A stretch of DNA of 18,248 nucleotides from CAZGSV01 sp964528605 (GTDB taxonomy: Bacteria > Armatimonadota > Zipacnadia > CAZGSV01), in NCBI GenBank assembly GCA_964528605.1, contig CAZGSV010000066.1, positions 1-18,248 on the forward strand, read 5' to 3'. The notes beneath the pieces were generated by a model. The model was not told where the DNA came from. It saw nothing but the letters and a program-made list of their open reading frames with translations, and ran no database searches. The position numbers were made by a program, and so were the translations under genes. Below are positions 1 through 7,038 of the stretch, piece after piece (within the stretch, counting starts at the first letter, position 1; each line of letters opens with the position of its first letter).

Positions 1-26
1 TGCGCACCGCACCGAGCGCACAGGGC

Positions 27-548
27 TCAGAGCCGCGCGCTCTGTCGCTTCCGCCGGAGGACTGCGGCCACGAGCAGGGCTACTGCCACACAGGGGATCG
101 CGGCCAGCAGCGCGTTGTAGGTGATGTGGTGCCCGCCCACATCAAGCGCCTGCCACCTAATGTAAAGTAGCGGGAGCACGGGCAGCCAGAACGCGACGAG
201 CGAGCCAATGGAGCGGCGAGGCCCCAACGTGTGACCCGTGGCGGCAACCGGCACGTCGAAGAGGTGACCCGATATGGGCCAGTGCAGAAACTGAGCGCCC
301 ACGGGAACCACGGCGAGCGGCAGCAGAAGCCAGGCGCGCGCCCACCACTCGCGATCGCTCACGCGCGGACGGGGCTGGAACAGCACCTCCGCCACGAAGG
401 CGGACACAACAGGGGCCGCCGAAAGGTCGTACACTAGATACCAGGGGTCTTGCCACGAGCGTCTCCACACACAGAAGAGAACCGTGCCCAGGCCCGTGAG
501 CGCCGCTCCCACGAAGCGGCCACGGTCGGCGGCCTCGGCTGGTCTCAT
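27..548 (-). CDS. Hypothetical polytopic membrane protein (173 aa)
   Basis: I do not recognise the family. The protein has about five hydrophobic segments (roughly residues 12-28, 38-56, 70-88, 117-134 and 147-165), a loop with GHLFDVP and a second GH about nine residues on, and a basic tail (RRKRQSARL), so it should sit in the cytoplasmic membrane. I choose the ATG at 548 over an in-frame GTG 15 bases upstream because it overlaps the stop of the preceding small gene as ATGA, a usual sign of translational coupling. There is no independent Shine-Dalgarno. It is the last gene before the window edge on this strand. Coding status rests on coupling, hydrophobic pattern and absence of a better frame; function is unknown. 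Confidence 0.55.
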   Translation of the reverse strand: MRPAEAADRGRFVGAALTGLGTVLFCVWRRSWQDPWYLVYDLSAAPVVSAFVAEVLFQPRPRVSDREWWARAWLLLPLAVVPVGAQFLHWPISGHLFDVPVAATGHTLGPRRSIGSLVAFWLPVLPLLYIRWQALDVGGHHITYNALLAAIPCVAVALLVAAVLRRKRQSARL

Positions 549-745
549 GCCTGCGGCCACCACCAGCGCTGGAGCACACGAATGGGCGCTTGATACCAGC
601 CGACCAGCCAGCAGGCCAAGAGAATGAGCAGCGCGTCCGAGAGCAGCCGAAGAGCCGAACGGGCGTCAGCCGGCCCTGCCACGATCGGGGCCCCCATATG
701 TGCCACGCCCGCCACGATGCTAGCCAAGGCCGAGCACCACTCCAT
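545..745 (-). CDS. Small hypothetical membrane protein (66 aa), possibly the 3' part of a frameshifted gene
   Basis: This short reading frame has an Ala/Gly-rich hydrophobic stretch near the N-terminus, a clearer membrane helix around residues 36-52 (LLSDALLILLACWLVGWY), and a Trp-rich end RWWWPQA. Its stop overlaps the next ATG as ATGA. No good ribosome site precedes the ATG at 745. The frame stays open about nine codons upstream of the ATG, to a TAG. Just upstream, a different frame (887 down to 720) also reads like real protein, so the true gene may be longer and broken by a frameshift or sequencing error. Family unknown; medium-low confidence that this exact ORF is the product. Confidence 0.4.
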   Translation of the reverse strand: MEWCSALASIVAGVAHMGAPIVAGPADARSALRLLSDALLILLACWLVGWYQAPIRVLQRWWWPQA

Positions 746-858
746 GGAAAGCAGGTACCGCGGACGTGAACGGAGCTATGTTGGGGATGACGAGGCCGAA
801 CCAACGCCTGTCAGACTGGCGGAACACGTCCTTGCCCTGCCCCCATTTGTGGTACCAG

Positions 859-887
859 ATGTTATGACAGACTGCCGTAGTATGCAA
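859..887 (-). promoter_or_regulatory. Possible promoter for the two small membrane genes
   Basis: On the minus strand TTGCAT (887-882) is followed after exactly 17 bases by TAACAT (864-859), the same layout as the better promoters in this window. It would give a leader of about 105 bases before the ATG at 745. The match to consensus is weak, and the same bases lie in a protein-like open frame, so this is tentative. Confidence 0.3.
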
Positions 888-940
888 CGGTGGCCGGCCG
901 GCCCGCCCCGACCGGAATGCAGAAGTCAGGCAGAGGCAGC

Positions 941-956
941 GGCAGGCCGCCCTGCC
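941..956 (-). terminator. Hairpin 45 bases after the spermidine-synthase-like gene
   Basis: GGCAGG-CCGC-CCTGCC forms a perfect 6-bp stem with a 4-base loop downstream of the stop at 1001. No T-run follows it, so it is at best a weak or factor-assisted terminator. Confidence 0.25.
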
Positions 957-1000
957 CTACGCGCACCGGGAAGTGCTATAGCGTCGGCTTTCCCGCTGGG

Positions 1001-3478
1001 TCAACGCTTGCGCGTCTTCTTTGCGCTCTTGACCGGGCGGGGACGATCCGCTCGGCCGAGAGGCGCGCCAGGTCGCACGGTCACCGGCGCGGGGGCGGAA
1101 GTGGCCACCAGGAGGGCCGCCGCCAGATAGCACGCCGCTCCGACGGATAGCGAGGCGGTGAATCCCGCTGCCACGGCGACGACGACCGCCAAAACCGACC
1201 CCAACACGGAAGTCGCCCCATTGATCCCCCACAACCAAGGTATCAGGTTCGGATCCCTCCGCGAAGCCAACTTCATCCCCAATGGCAGTGGCATCCCAAT
1301 CAGCAAGGCCAGCGGACAAAGAAGGCCAACGGCTACCCCCACCCGCAACCCAGTCCCCAACCCCAAAGCCCGACCCACTGCCAACGGCAGCACGACCAGA
1401 TACACCACCAGCAGCGCCGTCGCCCCCCCTAATGCCAAACCGGCCCTCCGCCTCGCCCCCTCCTCCCCTACCCGGTTCGTCAGCAGACTGCCAATACCCC
1501 CAAACCCCAGCAGCGAGAACAGAATCACCGAGAGACTGTAAACCGGATGCCCCAGCAACAGAATGAACCGCTGCATCAGGGACATCTCGACCATCATGAA
1601 GCCCACGCCGATCGCCGCGAAATACAGCAGCAAATGGCTCGAGCGCGCGGCGTGCGCCCAGGGCCTGCGGGCGAAGGCGGCCAGAGGCGCGACGATGAAA
1701 AGGGTCACGAGCACGGCGACGACCAGGAGTAGGCCCACAAGCAGCCGCAACGGCCGCACCTCCGTGTGCTCCCACAACGTCTGCCCCACCGGCCGCAGCA
1801 GCCTACTCAGGCGAGCGAACAAGAAGAAGAAAGGGCGGTCGTCCCGTGGCGGCCGATAGTCCAGCCCGTGGATGTCCGCACAGTCTCGGTAAAGGTTGTC
1901 GCTGCCCGCCACCTCCATGAATAGCGGCTCCCCCCCCGCCCCCGGAACGTACACCGGCTCGAATCCCATCTCCCCCGCCCGCGCCAGCACCGTCCCCACC
2001 TCCTCCTCCGTGAACGGCACCCGCTTCAGCAGCAAGTTCGCCACCGGCGCCCCCGTCGAGTGCGCCGTTGATAGCGGGCTCGCCACCACCACTATGTGCC
2101 TCCCCCCATCCTCTACCCCCTCCTCCCGCAGCGCCTGCAGCGCCAAGCCAAAAAGCCTCAGGCTCTCCCGTGGGCCCACCGGCGCATGCCACCGAGACAC
2201 GCTCAGTATCCCCCCCTCGCTCAAATGCCTGATGTACGCCCGAAACGCCTCCACCGTGTAGAGGTTGTTCTCCGTCAGCGCGAACGCCGCCGAGGAAGAC
2301 GCCGCCCACGTGTCCACCAGCGACGCCTGTATCACCTCAAACCGTTCCTTGCTCCGCTCAAAGTAACTCCTCGCGTCGTCCACCACTATCCTCACCCCCG
2401 GCCAATCGTACAGGTGCCCCGCATAGTCCCCATACCGCCTCCGCACCAAATCCACGATGAGCGGGTTCACCTCCACCCCCACTACCTCCCTCCGGCCGAA
2501 TACCAGCGCGGTCAGCACGTCACGCCCCCCGCCGGGCCCAATGATCCCCACCTTCCCGCCGCTCCGAAGGAAATGCGCAAATGCCGTCACGTCAAGCTTC
2601 AGATACTCCGCTTCCCTCAAGTCGCCCTCGAACCGCTCCACCACCGTCCACGCCTTGCCGTCTATGATTATTGCCTTCACTGGCCGCAGCGACGCGGGAT
2701 ACCGGGGGCTAGCACCCCACGCGAACCCACCCGCCCCCACCCCCTGCTTCACCGTCAAACGTGAGAACGAATTCCACAGGTCCTCCTCCACCGGTATCGG
2801 GCTGCCAGTCGCCAGCGTGATCACCTTCGGCGCCCGCCAAACGAGCACTACGCTCGCCAGCACACCCACCACCCCAAGCCCCGGCAGCAACACCCGCCTC
2901 CCCCCCACCCCAAAACAAACCACCGCCACCCCCACGAAAACCCCCGCACTCACCACCGCCCCCACCCCCCCCAATCGCCCCAAAGCCACTATCGCCAGTA
3001 CGCACCCCGCCGCCGCCCCCAGCAGATCGCTCCCATACAACGCCCCCGACTCCCTCGGAAAACTCGCAAACACCAACGCCAAGCACAGCCCCGCAAAAAA
3101 GAACGGCGCCGCCGCCACCACCAGCCCTACCCCAAGCGTCCTCACCATCTGCCCAACCCCCACCGATACTATGTTCGGATCATACTCCTCCAGCAGCGGC
3201 AAAAGCAGAAACACCGACACCACAAACCCCAGCCCTGACAACCCCAACTGCCACCGCAGCGCGTTCTCCGTCCGCCGCCGCGGCAACAGATACACCACCA
3301 GCCCGCTCGCCCCAAAACCCAACAACGCCGCCGATATCACCAGAAACGCAAAGTGATACCAGGTCACCGCCGACAACACCCGCGTCAGCGAAACCTCCAG
3401 CAACAACACCCCCACCGACAACGCCCACACCCCCACATACAAACTCCACCACGGCCTCTGTCCACCCTCTCGCTCCAA
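1001..3478 (-). CDS. Membrane-embedded spermidine-synthase-like protein
   Basis: The 825-residue protein has an N-terminal block of about six or seven membrane helices (residues 12-215), a cytoplasmic SpeE-type Rossmann domain (about 260-440), a further soluble part to about 570, and a C-terminal membrane block (about 578-800). The methyltransferase-fold motifs are clear: GIIGPGGGRD (311-320), the acidic strand VGVEVNP (333-339), VVDDARSYF (365-373), LVDTW (387-391), and the family motif DDRPFFF (546-552). Such fusions are usually annotated as spermidine synthases, but polyamine synthesis is unproven for them. Translation appears to start at TTG 3478: an in-frame TGA lies two codons upstream and GAGGTG sits seven bases before it. 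The coding strand is unusually rich in G-runs (about 2890-2975) compared with its neighbours. It appears to be a single-gene unit with its own promoter. Confidence 0.85.
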   Translation of the reverse strand: MEREGGQRPWWSLYVGVWALSVGVLLLEVSLTRVLSAVTWYHFAFLVISAALLGFGASGLVVYLLPRRRTENALRWQLGLSGLGFVVSVFLLLPLLEEYDPNIVSVGVGQMVRTLGVGLVVAAAPFFFAGLCLALVFASFPRESGALYGSDLLGAAAGCVLAIVALGRLGGVGAVVSAGVFVGVAVVCFGVGGRRVLLPGLGVVGVLASVVLVWRAPKVITLATGSPIPVEEDLWNSFSRLTVKQGVGAGGFAWGASPRYPASLRPVKAIIIDGKAWTVVERFEGDLREAEYLKLDVTAFAHFLRSGGKVGIIGPGGGRDVLTALVFGRREVVGVEVNPLIVDLVRRRYGDYAGHLYDWPGVRIVVDDARSYFERSKERFEVIQASLVDTWAASSSAAFALTENNLYTVEAFRAYIRHLSEGGILSVSRWHAPVGPRESLRLFGLALQALREEGVEDGGRHIVVVASPLSTAHSTGAPVANLLLKRVPFTEEEVGTVLARAGEMGFEPVYVPGAGGEPLFMEVAGSDNLYRDCADIHGLDYRPPRDDRPFFFLFARLSRLLRPVGQTLWEHTEVRPLRLLVGLLLVVAVLVTLFIVAPLAAFARRPWAHAARSSHLLLYFAAIGVGFMMVEMSLMQRFILLLGHPVYSLSVILFSLLGFGGIGSLLTNRVGEEGARRRAGLALGGATALLVVYLVVLPLAVGRALGLGTGLRVGVAVGLLCPLALLIGMPLPLGMKLASRRDPNLIPWLWGINGATSVLGSVLAVVVAVAAGFTASLSVGAACYLAAALLVATSAPAPVTVRPGAPLGRADRPRPVKSAKKTRKR

Positions 3479-3503
3479 CTCTCAACACCTCACTCGCTCC
3501 GCG

Positions 3504-3532
3504 ACTCTAGCATGGCGAACCCAGCCCCGCAA
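3504..3532 (-). promoter_or_regulatory. Promoter for the spermidine-synthase-like gene
   Basis: The minus strand shows TTGCGG (3532-3527), a 17-base spacer and TAGAGT (3509-3504), with TGC directly before the -10 (extended -10). Predicted transcription start near 3497 leaves a short leader of about 20 bases holding the GAGGTG ribosome site before the TTG start. Confidence 0.55.
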
Positions 3533-3601
3533 CGCTACTTCCACCCTGACCCACGCCCCCGCCCGCGTAGCGCTCTGCTTGCCCGCCTCAGGAGGGACCC
3601 C

Positions 3602-3652
3602 GTGTAGGCCGCCCATCTACACCCCCACTCCGTCCAGGCGCTGCCCAGCGCC
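3602..3652 (-). terminator. Two stem-loops downstream of ldh
   Basis: Downstream of the ldh stop, on the minus strand, lie GGCGCT-4-AGCGCC (3652-3637) and GTGTAG-9-CTACAC (3622-3602), both perfect 6-bp stems. They fall between ldh and the next promoter and could end the aldolase-ldh operon. Neither is followed by a T-run, so a classical intrinsic terminator is not shown. Nothing else was seen between 3533 and 3710 except a strong C bias of the plus strand. Confidence 0.3.
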
Positions 3653-3710
3653 GGCCACCCCCCTCCTTTCCCTCCACTCGCCCCGCACATGCCCGAACAA
3701 CTACGCCCCC

Positions 3711-4661
3711 TCAGCCCCCCCCCACCCTCCTAATCATTCCCTTGATCAACTCCGCCGACTGGCGCAGGCCCGCCACCTCTTCCGGCGAGAGATGCGGATG
3801 CAGACAATGGACTATGCCCTTGGACCCGACAATGCACGGAAGGCTGAAGCAAACATCGCTTATGCCGTAGTAGTCCTCCACCAGCGTCGAAACCGGAAGC
3901 GCACGCTGCTCGTCGTGCAGGATTGCCTGCACGATGCTGGTCAGCGCGAGGCCGATGGCAAAGTTGCTGACGCCCTTGCGCTCGATCAACTGGTAGGCGG
4001 CGTTGCGCACTTGCTCGAAGATGCCCTGCATGGCCGCCGGGTCGTACTGGCGGCCGACCATGGCGCAGAAGTCGGGCAGGGCAACGCCGGCGATGTGCGC
4101 GGCGCTCCAGATAGGCACCTCGGTGTCTCCGTGCTCGCCGAGGATGTAGGCGTGCACGCTTCTGGGGTCCACGCCCAGATACTGACCCAGCAGGAAGCGG
4201 AAGCGAGCGCTGTCGAGCGCGGTGCCCGAGCCGATCACCTGGTGGCTGGGAAGGGAGGAGTGCTTGAGGGCCAGATAAGTGAGCACGTCCACGGGGTTGG
4301 TGACGACGAGCAGGACGGCCTCGTTGTTGTGCTCGACGACTTCGGGAACCAAGTCGCGGAAGAGGGCGGCGTTGCGCTGCACGAGGTCGAGGCGCGACTC
4401 GCCCGGCTTCTGCGCGGCGCCCGCGGCGATGACCACGACCTCGGCGCCCGCTAGGTCGCCGTAATCTCCCGCATAGACGCGGATAGGCCGAACGAAGGAG
4501 AGGCCGTGGTTGAGGTCCATGGCGTGGCCCTCGGCCATCTCGCGCCTGGCGTCAACGAGCACCAGTTCCTCCGGGACGCCGCTGACGAGCAGGCTATAGG
4601 CGAAAGTGGAGCCGACGTAGCCGACACCGACGATTGCGACCTTTCCTGGTACTCTGGCCAT
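3711..4661 (-). CDS. ldh: L-lactate dehydrogenase
   Basis: This is an NAD-dependent 2-hydroxyacid dehydrogenase of the LDH/MDH family (pyruvate + NADH to L-lactate), cytosolic, 316 aa, the usual length. Visible motifs: Rossmann GVGYVGS (12-18), acidic residue after LVLV (Asp37), active-site loop AAQKPGESRLDL with Gln84 and Arg90, TNPVDVLTY (121-129), DSARFR with Arg153, and GEHGD with catalytic His177. Gln at position 84, where malate dehydrogenases have Arg, argues for lactate over malate. I choose ATG 4661 because AGGTGA lies five bases upstream; the in-frame GTG at 4670 overlaps that ribosome site. It is the last gene of the operon, 30 bases after rdgB. Its penultimate codons run through a 9-G tract (3715-3723). 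Confidence 0.92.
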   Translation of the reverse strand: MARVPGKVAIVGVGYVGSTFAYSLLVSGVPEELVLVDARREMAEGHAMDLNHGLSFVRPIRVYAGDYGDLAGAEVVVIAAGAAQKPGESRLDLVQRNAALFRDLVPEVVEHNNEAVLLVVTNPVDVLTYLALKHSSLPSHQVIGSGTALDSARFRFLLGQYLGVDPRSVHAYILGEHGDTEVPIWSAAHIAGVALPDFCAMVGRQYDPAAMQGIFEQVRNAAYQLIERKGVSNFAIGLALTSIVQAILHDEQRALPVSTLVEDYYGISDVCFSLPCIVGSKGIVHCLHPHLSPEEVAGLRQSAELIKGMIRRVGGG

Positions 4662-4691
4662 TCTCGTCACCTCGCCTTGGTGCCGCGACCG

Positions 4692-5348
4692 CTAGAGGCC
4701 GCCGCGCCGAGTGAGCGCTTCCGCCAGCCGGCGCAGCGCCTGGCCGCGATGGCTCACGCGGCCCTTTTCCTGCACCGTCAACTGGGCCATGGTCACAGCG
4801 GAATCGGGGAGTTCAAATATGGGGTCGTATCCGAAGCCTCCGGTGCCACGCTCTTCGAGGGCGATGCGGCCGGCGCACTCGCCCATGGTGACCAGTTCCT
4901 CGCCCTCAGGCCAGCGGAGCGCCACGACGCACCGATAGCGCGCGCCGCGGTGGCTAGGGTCCACGCCGGCCAGGCGGCTGAGGATTTCGGCGTTTCTGTC
5001 GGCGTCGCCGGCCTCCAGCCCGAGGAAACGGCTGGAATGCACACCCGGCTCCCCCCCCAGCGCCTCGATCTCAATCCCGCTATCCTCTCCAAGCGCGGGT
5101 TGCCCGCTGGCCTGCGCGGCCCAACGTGCCTTGCCGAGAGCATTCGCCAGGTACGACTCTCCTTCCTCGTCGGGAGGCTCGCCCAGCCCTGCCTGGCGGC
5201 GGTCAATCACGGCTATGCGCAGGCCTTCGAGCGCGGCTCGGATCTCGCGCAACTTGCCCACGTTTCCGGTAGCGACCACCAACTGGACCGACTTGTCCTG
5301 GGTGGCCGCCGTTTCCTTTTCGGGCTCTTGGCTAGCCTTGCGCGGCAC
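4692..5348 (-). CDS. rdgB: XTP/dITP pyrophosphatase (RdgB/HAM1 family)
   Basis: The enzyme hydrolyses non-canonical purine triphosphates (ITP, dITP, XTP) to monophosphates plus pyrophosphate, cleaning the nucleotide pool in the cytosol. Family motifs: ATGNVGKLREI at the N-terminus, EEGESYLANALGKA, catalytic GEDSGIEIEALGGEPGVHSSRF, RGTGGFGYDPIF and EKGRVSHRGQALR. The frame is open far into rph, but the best start is GTG 5348 with GGAGG eight bases upstream, giving 218 aa and a 17-base overlap with the end of rph. This leaves about 20 extra charged residues before the conserved core. The alternative starts TTG 5282 or GTG 5279 would give a more usual N-terminus but lack a ribosome site. The rph-rdgB pair is a common bacterial arrangement. 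Confidence 0.9.
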   Translation of the reverse strand: MPRKASQEPEKETAATQDKSVQLVVATGNVGKLREIRAALEGLRIAVIDRRQAGLGEPPDEEGESYLANALGKARWAAQASGQPALGEDSGIEIEALGGEPGVHSSRFLGLEAGDADRNAEILSRLAGVDPSHRGARYRCVVALRWPEGEELVTMGECAGRIALEERGTGGFGYDPIFELPDSAVTMAQLTVQEKGRVSHRGQALRRLAEALTRRGGL

Positions 5349-6078
5349 CGGTGCTGCCTCCGAGCAGTGCCTCGCGCTGCTTGACGACGATCTCTTGGAT
5401 GCCCTTTTCAGCGAGGCGAAACAGGCTGTCGAAACGCTGGCGGGAAATGGGGACACCCTCGGCGGTCACCTGCACTTCGACGATCTCGCCGCGCGAGGTC
5501 ATAACCACGTTCATATCCGCGACCGCCGTCGAGTCCTCGGCGTAGCAGAGGTCGAGCAGGTCGTAGCCCTGCACCACGCCGGCGCTGACCGCGACGACCT
5601 GATCGGTCACCGGATTGCGGTTCTTGAGCAGGTTGTTCTGGCGCATCCATTCGAGCGCATCCACGAGAGCGACGAAGGCTCCGGTGATGGAGGCGGTTCT
5701 GGTGCCGCCGTCGGCTTGGAGCACGTCGCAGTCAAGGGTGAGGGTGCGCTCGCCTAGGGACTCGAGGTCAACGACGGCGCGCAGGGCGCGGCCGATGAGG
5801 CGCTGGATTTCCGCCGAGCGCGACTCGGGGGCGCGCCAGGGACGCTGGACGCGCTCGCTGGTCGCGCGCGGGAGCATGCCGTACTCGCCGGTCACCCATC
5901 CCTGGCCGGAGTCCCTGAGCCAGGCGGGCGCCCTGTCCTCGACAGAGGCGGTGCAGAGCACGCGGGTGTCGCCCTGCTCGATGAGGCAGGAACCCTCGGC
6001 GTACTTGTTCACGGCGCGGGTGAACTTCAGAGGCCTCAATTCGTCGGCCCGACGGCCGTCGGCTCTGCGGTATTCCAT
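5332..6078 (-). CDS. rph: Ribonuclease PH
   Basis: A phosphorolytic 3'-5' exoribonuclease that trims tRNA 3' ends using phosphate; 248 aa, normal for the family, hexameric in characterised members. Seen: RADGRRADELRPLKF at the N-terminus, GEYGMLPRAT (64-73), AEIQRLIGRALRA (89-101), the phosphate-binding GGTRTASITGA (124-134) and DLCYAEDSTAVADMNVVMT (176-194). The usual EVQGTAEG stretch reads EVQVTAEG here (Val204 in place of Gly). ATG 6078 is supported by GGGAGG eight bases upstream. It lies 3 bases after the ribokinase stop and overlaps rdgB by 17 bases, so all are co-transcribed. Confidence 0.93.
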   Translation of the reverse strand: MEYRRADGRRADELRPLKFTRAVNKYAEGSCLIEQGDTRVLCTASVEDRAPAWLRDSGQGWVTGEYGMLPRATSERVQRPWRAPESRSAEIQRLIGRALRAVVDLESLGERTLTLDCDVLQADGGTRTASITGAFVALVDALEWMRQNNLLKNRNPVTDQVVAVSAGVVQGYDLLDLCYAEDSTAVADMNVVMTSRGEIVEVQVTAEGVPISRQRFDSLFRLAEKGIQEIVVKQREALLGGSTGAAQG

Positions 6079-6081
6079 GGC

Positions 6082-7029
6082 TCACGCCTCCCCGAACGTT
6101 TGCTGGTAGTCGCGCAAGGCGCGTTCCACTTCCTCGCGGTGGGGCAGCGAAGGCTGCGCGCCAAAGCGGCCGGCGGCCAGGCCGGCGGCGCAGTTGGCGA
6201 ACCGGGCAGCCTCCCACACGCCGGCGCACTCGAGATGTCTGACGGCGAAGGCAGCCGCAAAGGCGTCGCCCGCTCCCGTGGTGTCCACGACATCCACGGG
6301 CAGGGCGGGCAGGTGGCGCGCCTCGCCTTCATAGCCCAGGACGACGCCCTGCGCGCCGAGTTTGACCACGGCTACCTTCACGCCTTCCTCGAGCAGCCTG
6401 AGGCAGGCCTCCTTCGCCTTGCGGCGTGACCGAACCTGAAGGCCGCAGAGCGCGCTGACCTCAGTTTCGTTGGGCGTGACGGCATAAGCGCGGCGCCAGT
6501 TTGCGGGCAGGCCGGCCCGCAGAGGCGTAGGGTCGAGAAAAACGCGCTTGCCGAGCGCGGTCGCCACTCCCACCACCGCTTCCACCGAGCCCAGGGGAAC
6601 ACCGAGTTGGACTAGCACTCCGTCCGCTCCCTCCAACGCCGGCCGCAGGGACTGGGCGAGGGATTCGGGCTGGTAGCCCATGTTGGCTCCGAGGGCGGTC
6701 AAGATGGCGTTGCGGCCGTCGGGCTCGACCATTACCAGGGCCGTGCCGGTGTGTTGTGCTTGGTCGCGCTCGACCAGGCGGGTGCTGATGCCCTCGCGCA
6801 CGAGGTTGTCCAGCAACTGTTCGCCGAAGACATCGTTGCCCAGGCGCCCGAGAAGAGCCACCTGCGCGCCCAGGCGGGCGGCAGCGACGGCCTGGTTGGC
6901 GCCCTTGCCGCCGGCGACCACGCTGAAGGACTCCGCGAGCAAGGTCTCCCCTCGGCGGGGGAGCCGCTGCGTCCTGAGCACAAAGTCAACATTGATGTTG
7001 CCGACTACCACCACGCGGCAGCACGCCAC
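6082..7029 (-). CDS. rbsK: Ribokinase (PfkB family)
   Basis: It should phosphorylate ribose or a related free pentose at O5 with ATP. The 315-aa protein opens with VVVVGNINVDFVL, then PfkB signature 1 AGGKGANQAVAAARLG (about 39-54), NETE (about 182-185), and signature 2 DTTGAGDAF with catalytic Asp255. The GGKGANQA form of signature 1 is typical of true ribokinases rather than fructokinases. GTG 7029 is preceded by AGGAG six bases away, and the TAG stop of the aldolase gene lies inside that ribosome site, so the two are translationally linked. The exact substrate is open; pairing with an aldolase suggests a sugar degradation step. Confidence 0.85.
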   Translation of the reverse strand: MACCRVVVVGNINVDFVLRTQRLPRRGETLLAESFSVVAGGKGANQAVAAARLGAQVALLGRLGNDVFGEQLLDNLVREGISTRLVERDQAQHTGTALVMVEPDGRNAILTALGANMGYQPESLAQSLRPALEGADGVLVQLGVPLGSVEAVVGVATALGKRVFLDPTPLRAGLPANWRRAYAVTPNETEVSALCGLQVRSRRKAKEACLRLLEEGVKVAVVKLGAQGVVLGYEGEARHLPALPVDVVDTTGAGDAFAAAFAVRHLECAGVWEAARFANCAAGLAAGRFGAQPSLPHREEVERALRDYQQTFGEA

Positions 7030-7038
7030 TGTTCACTC

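Noticed and set aside
957..3086. Gly-rich alternative frames on the minus strand and Pro/Thr-rich frames on the plus strand
   Set aside because: All lie within the 825-codon membrane/SAM-domain gene, whose motifs fix the frame.
3711..4661. Malate dehydrogenase
   Set aside because: The substrate-specificity position is Gln84 (AAQKPGESR), typical of lactate dehydrogenase; malate enzymes have Arg there.
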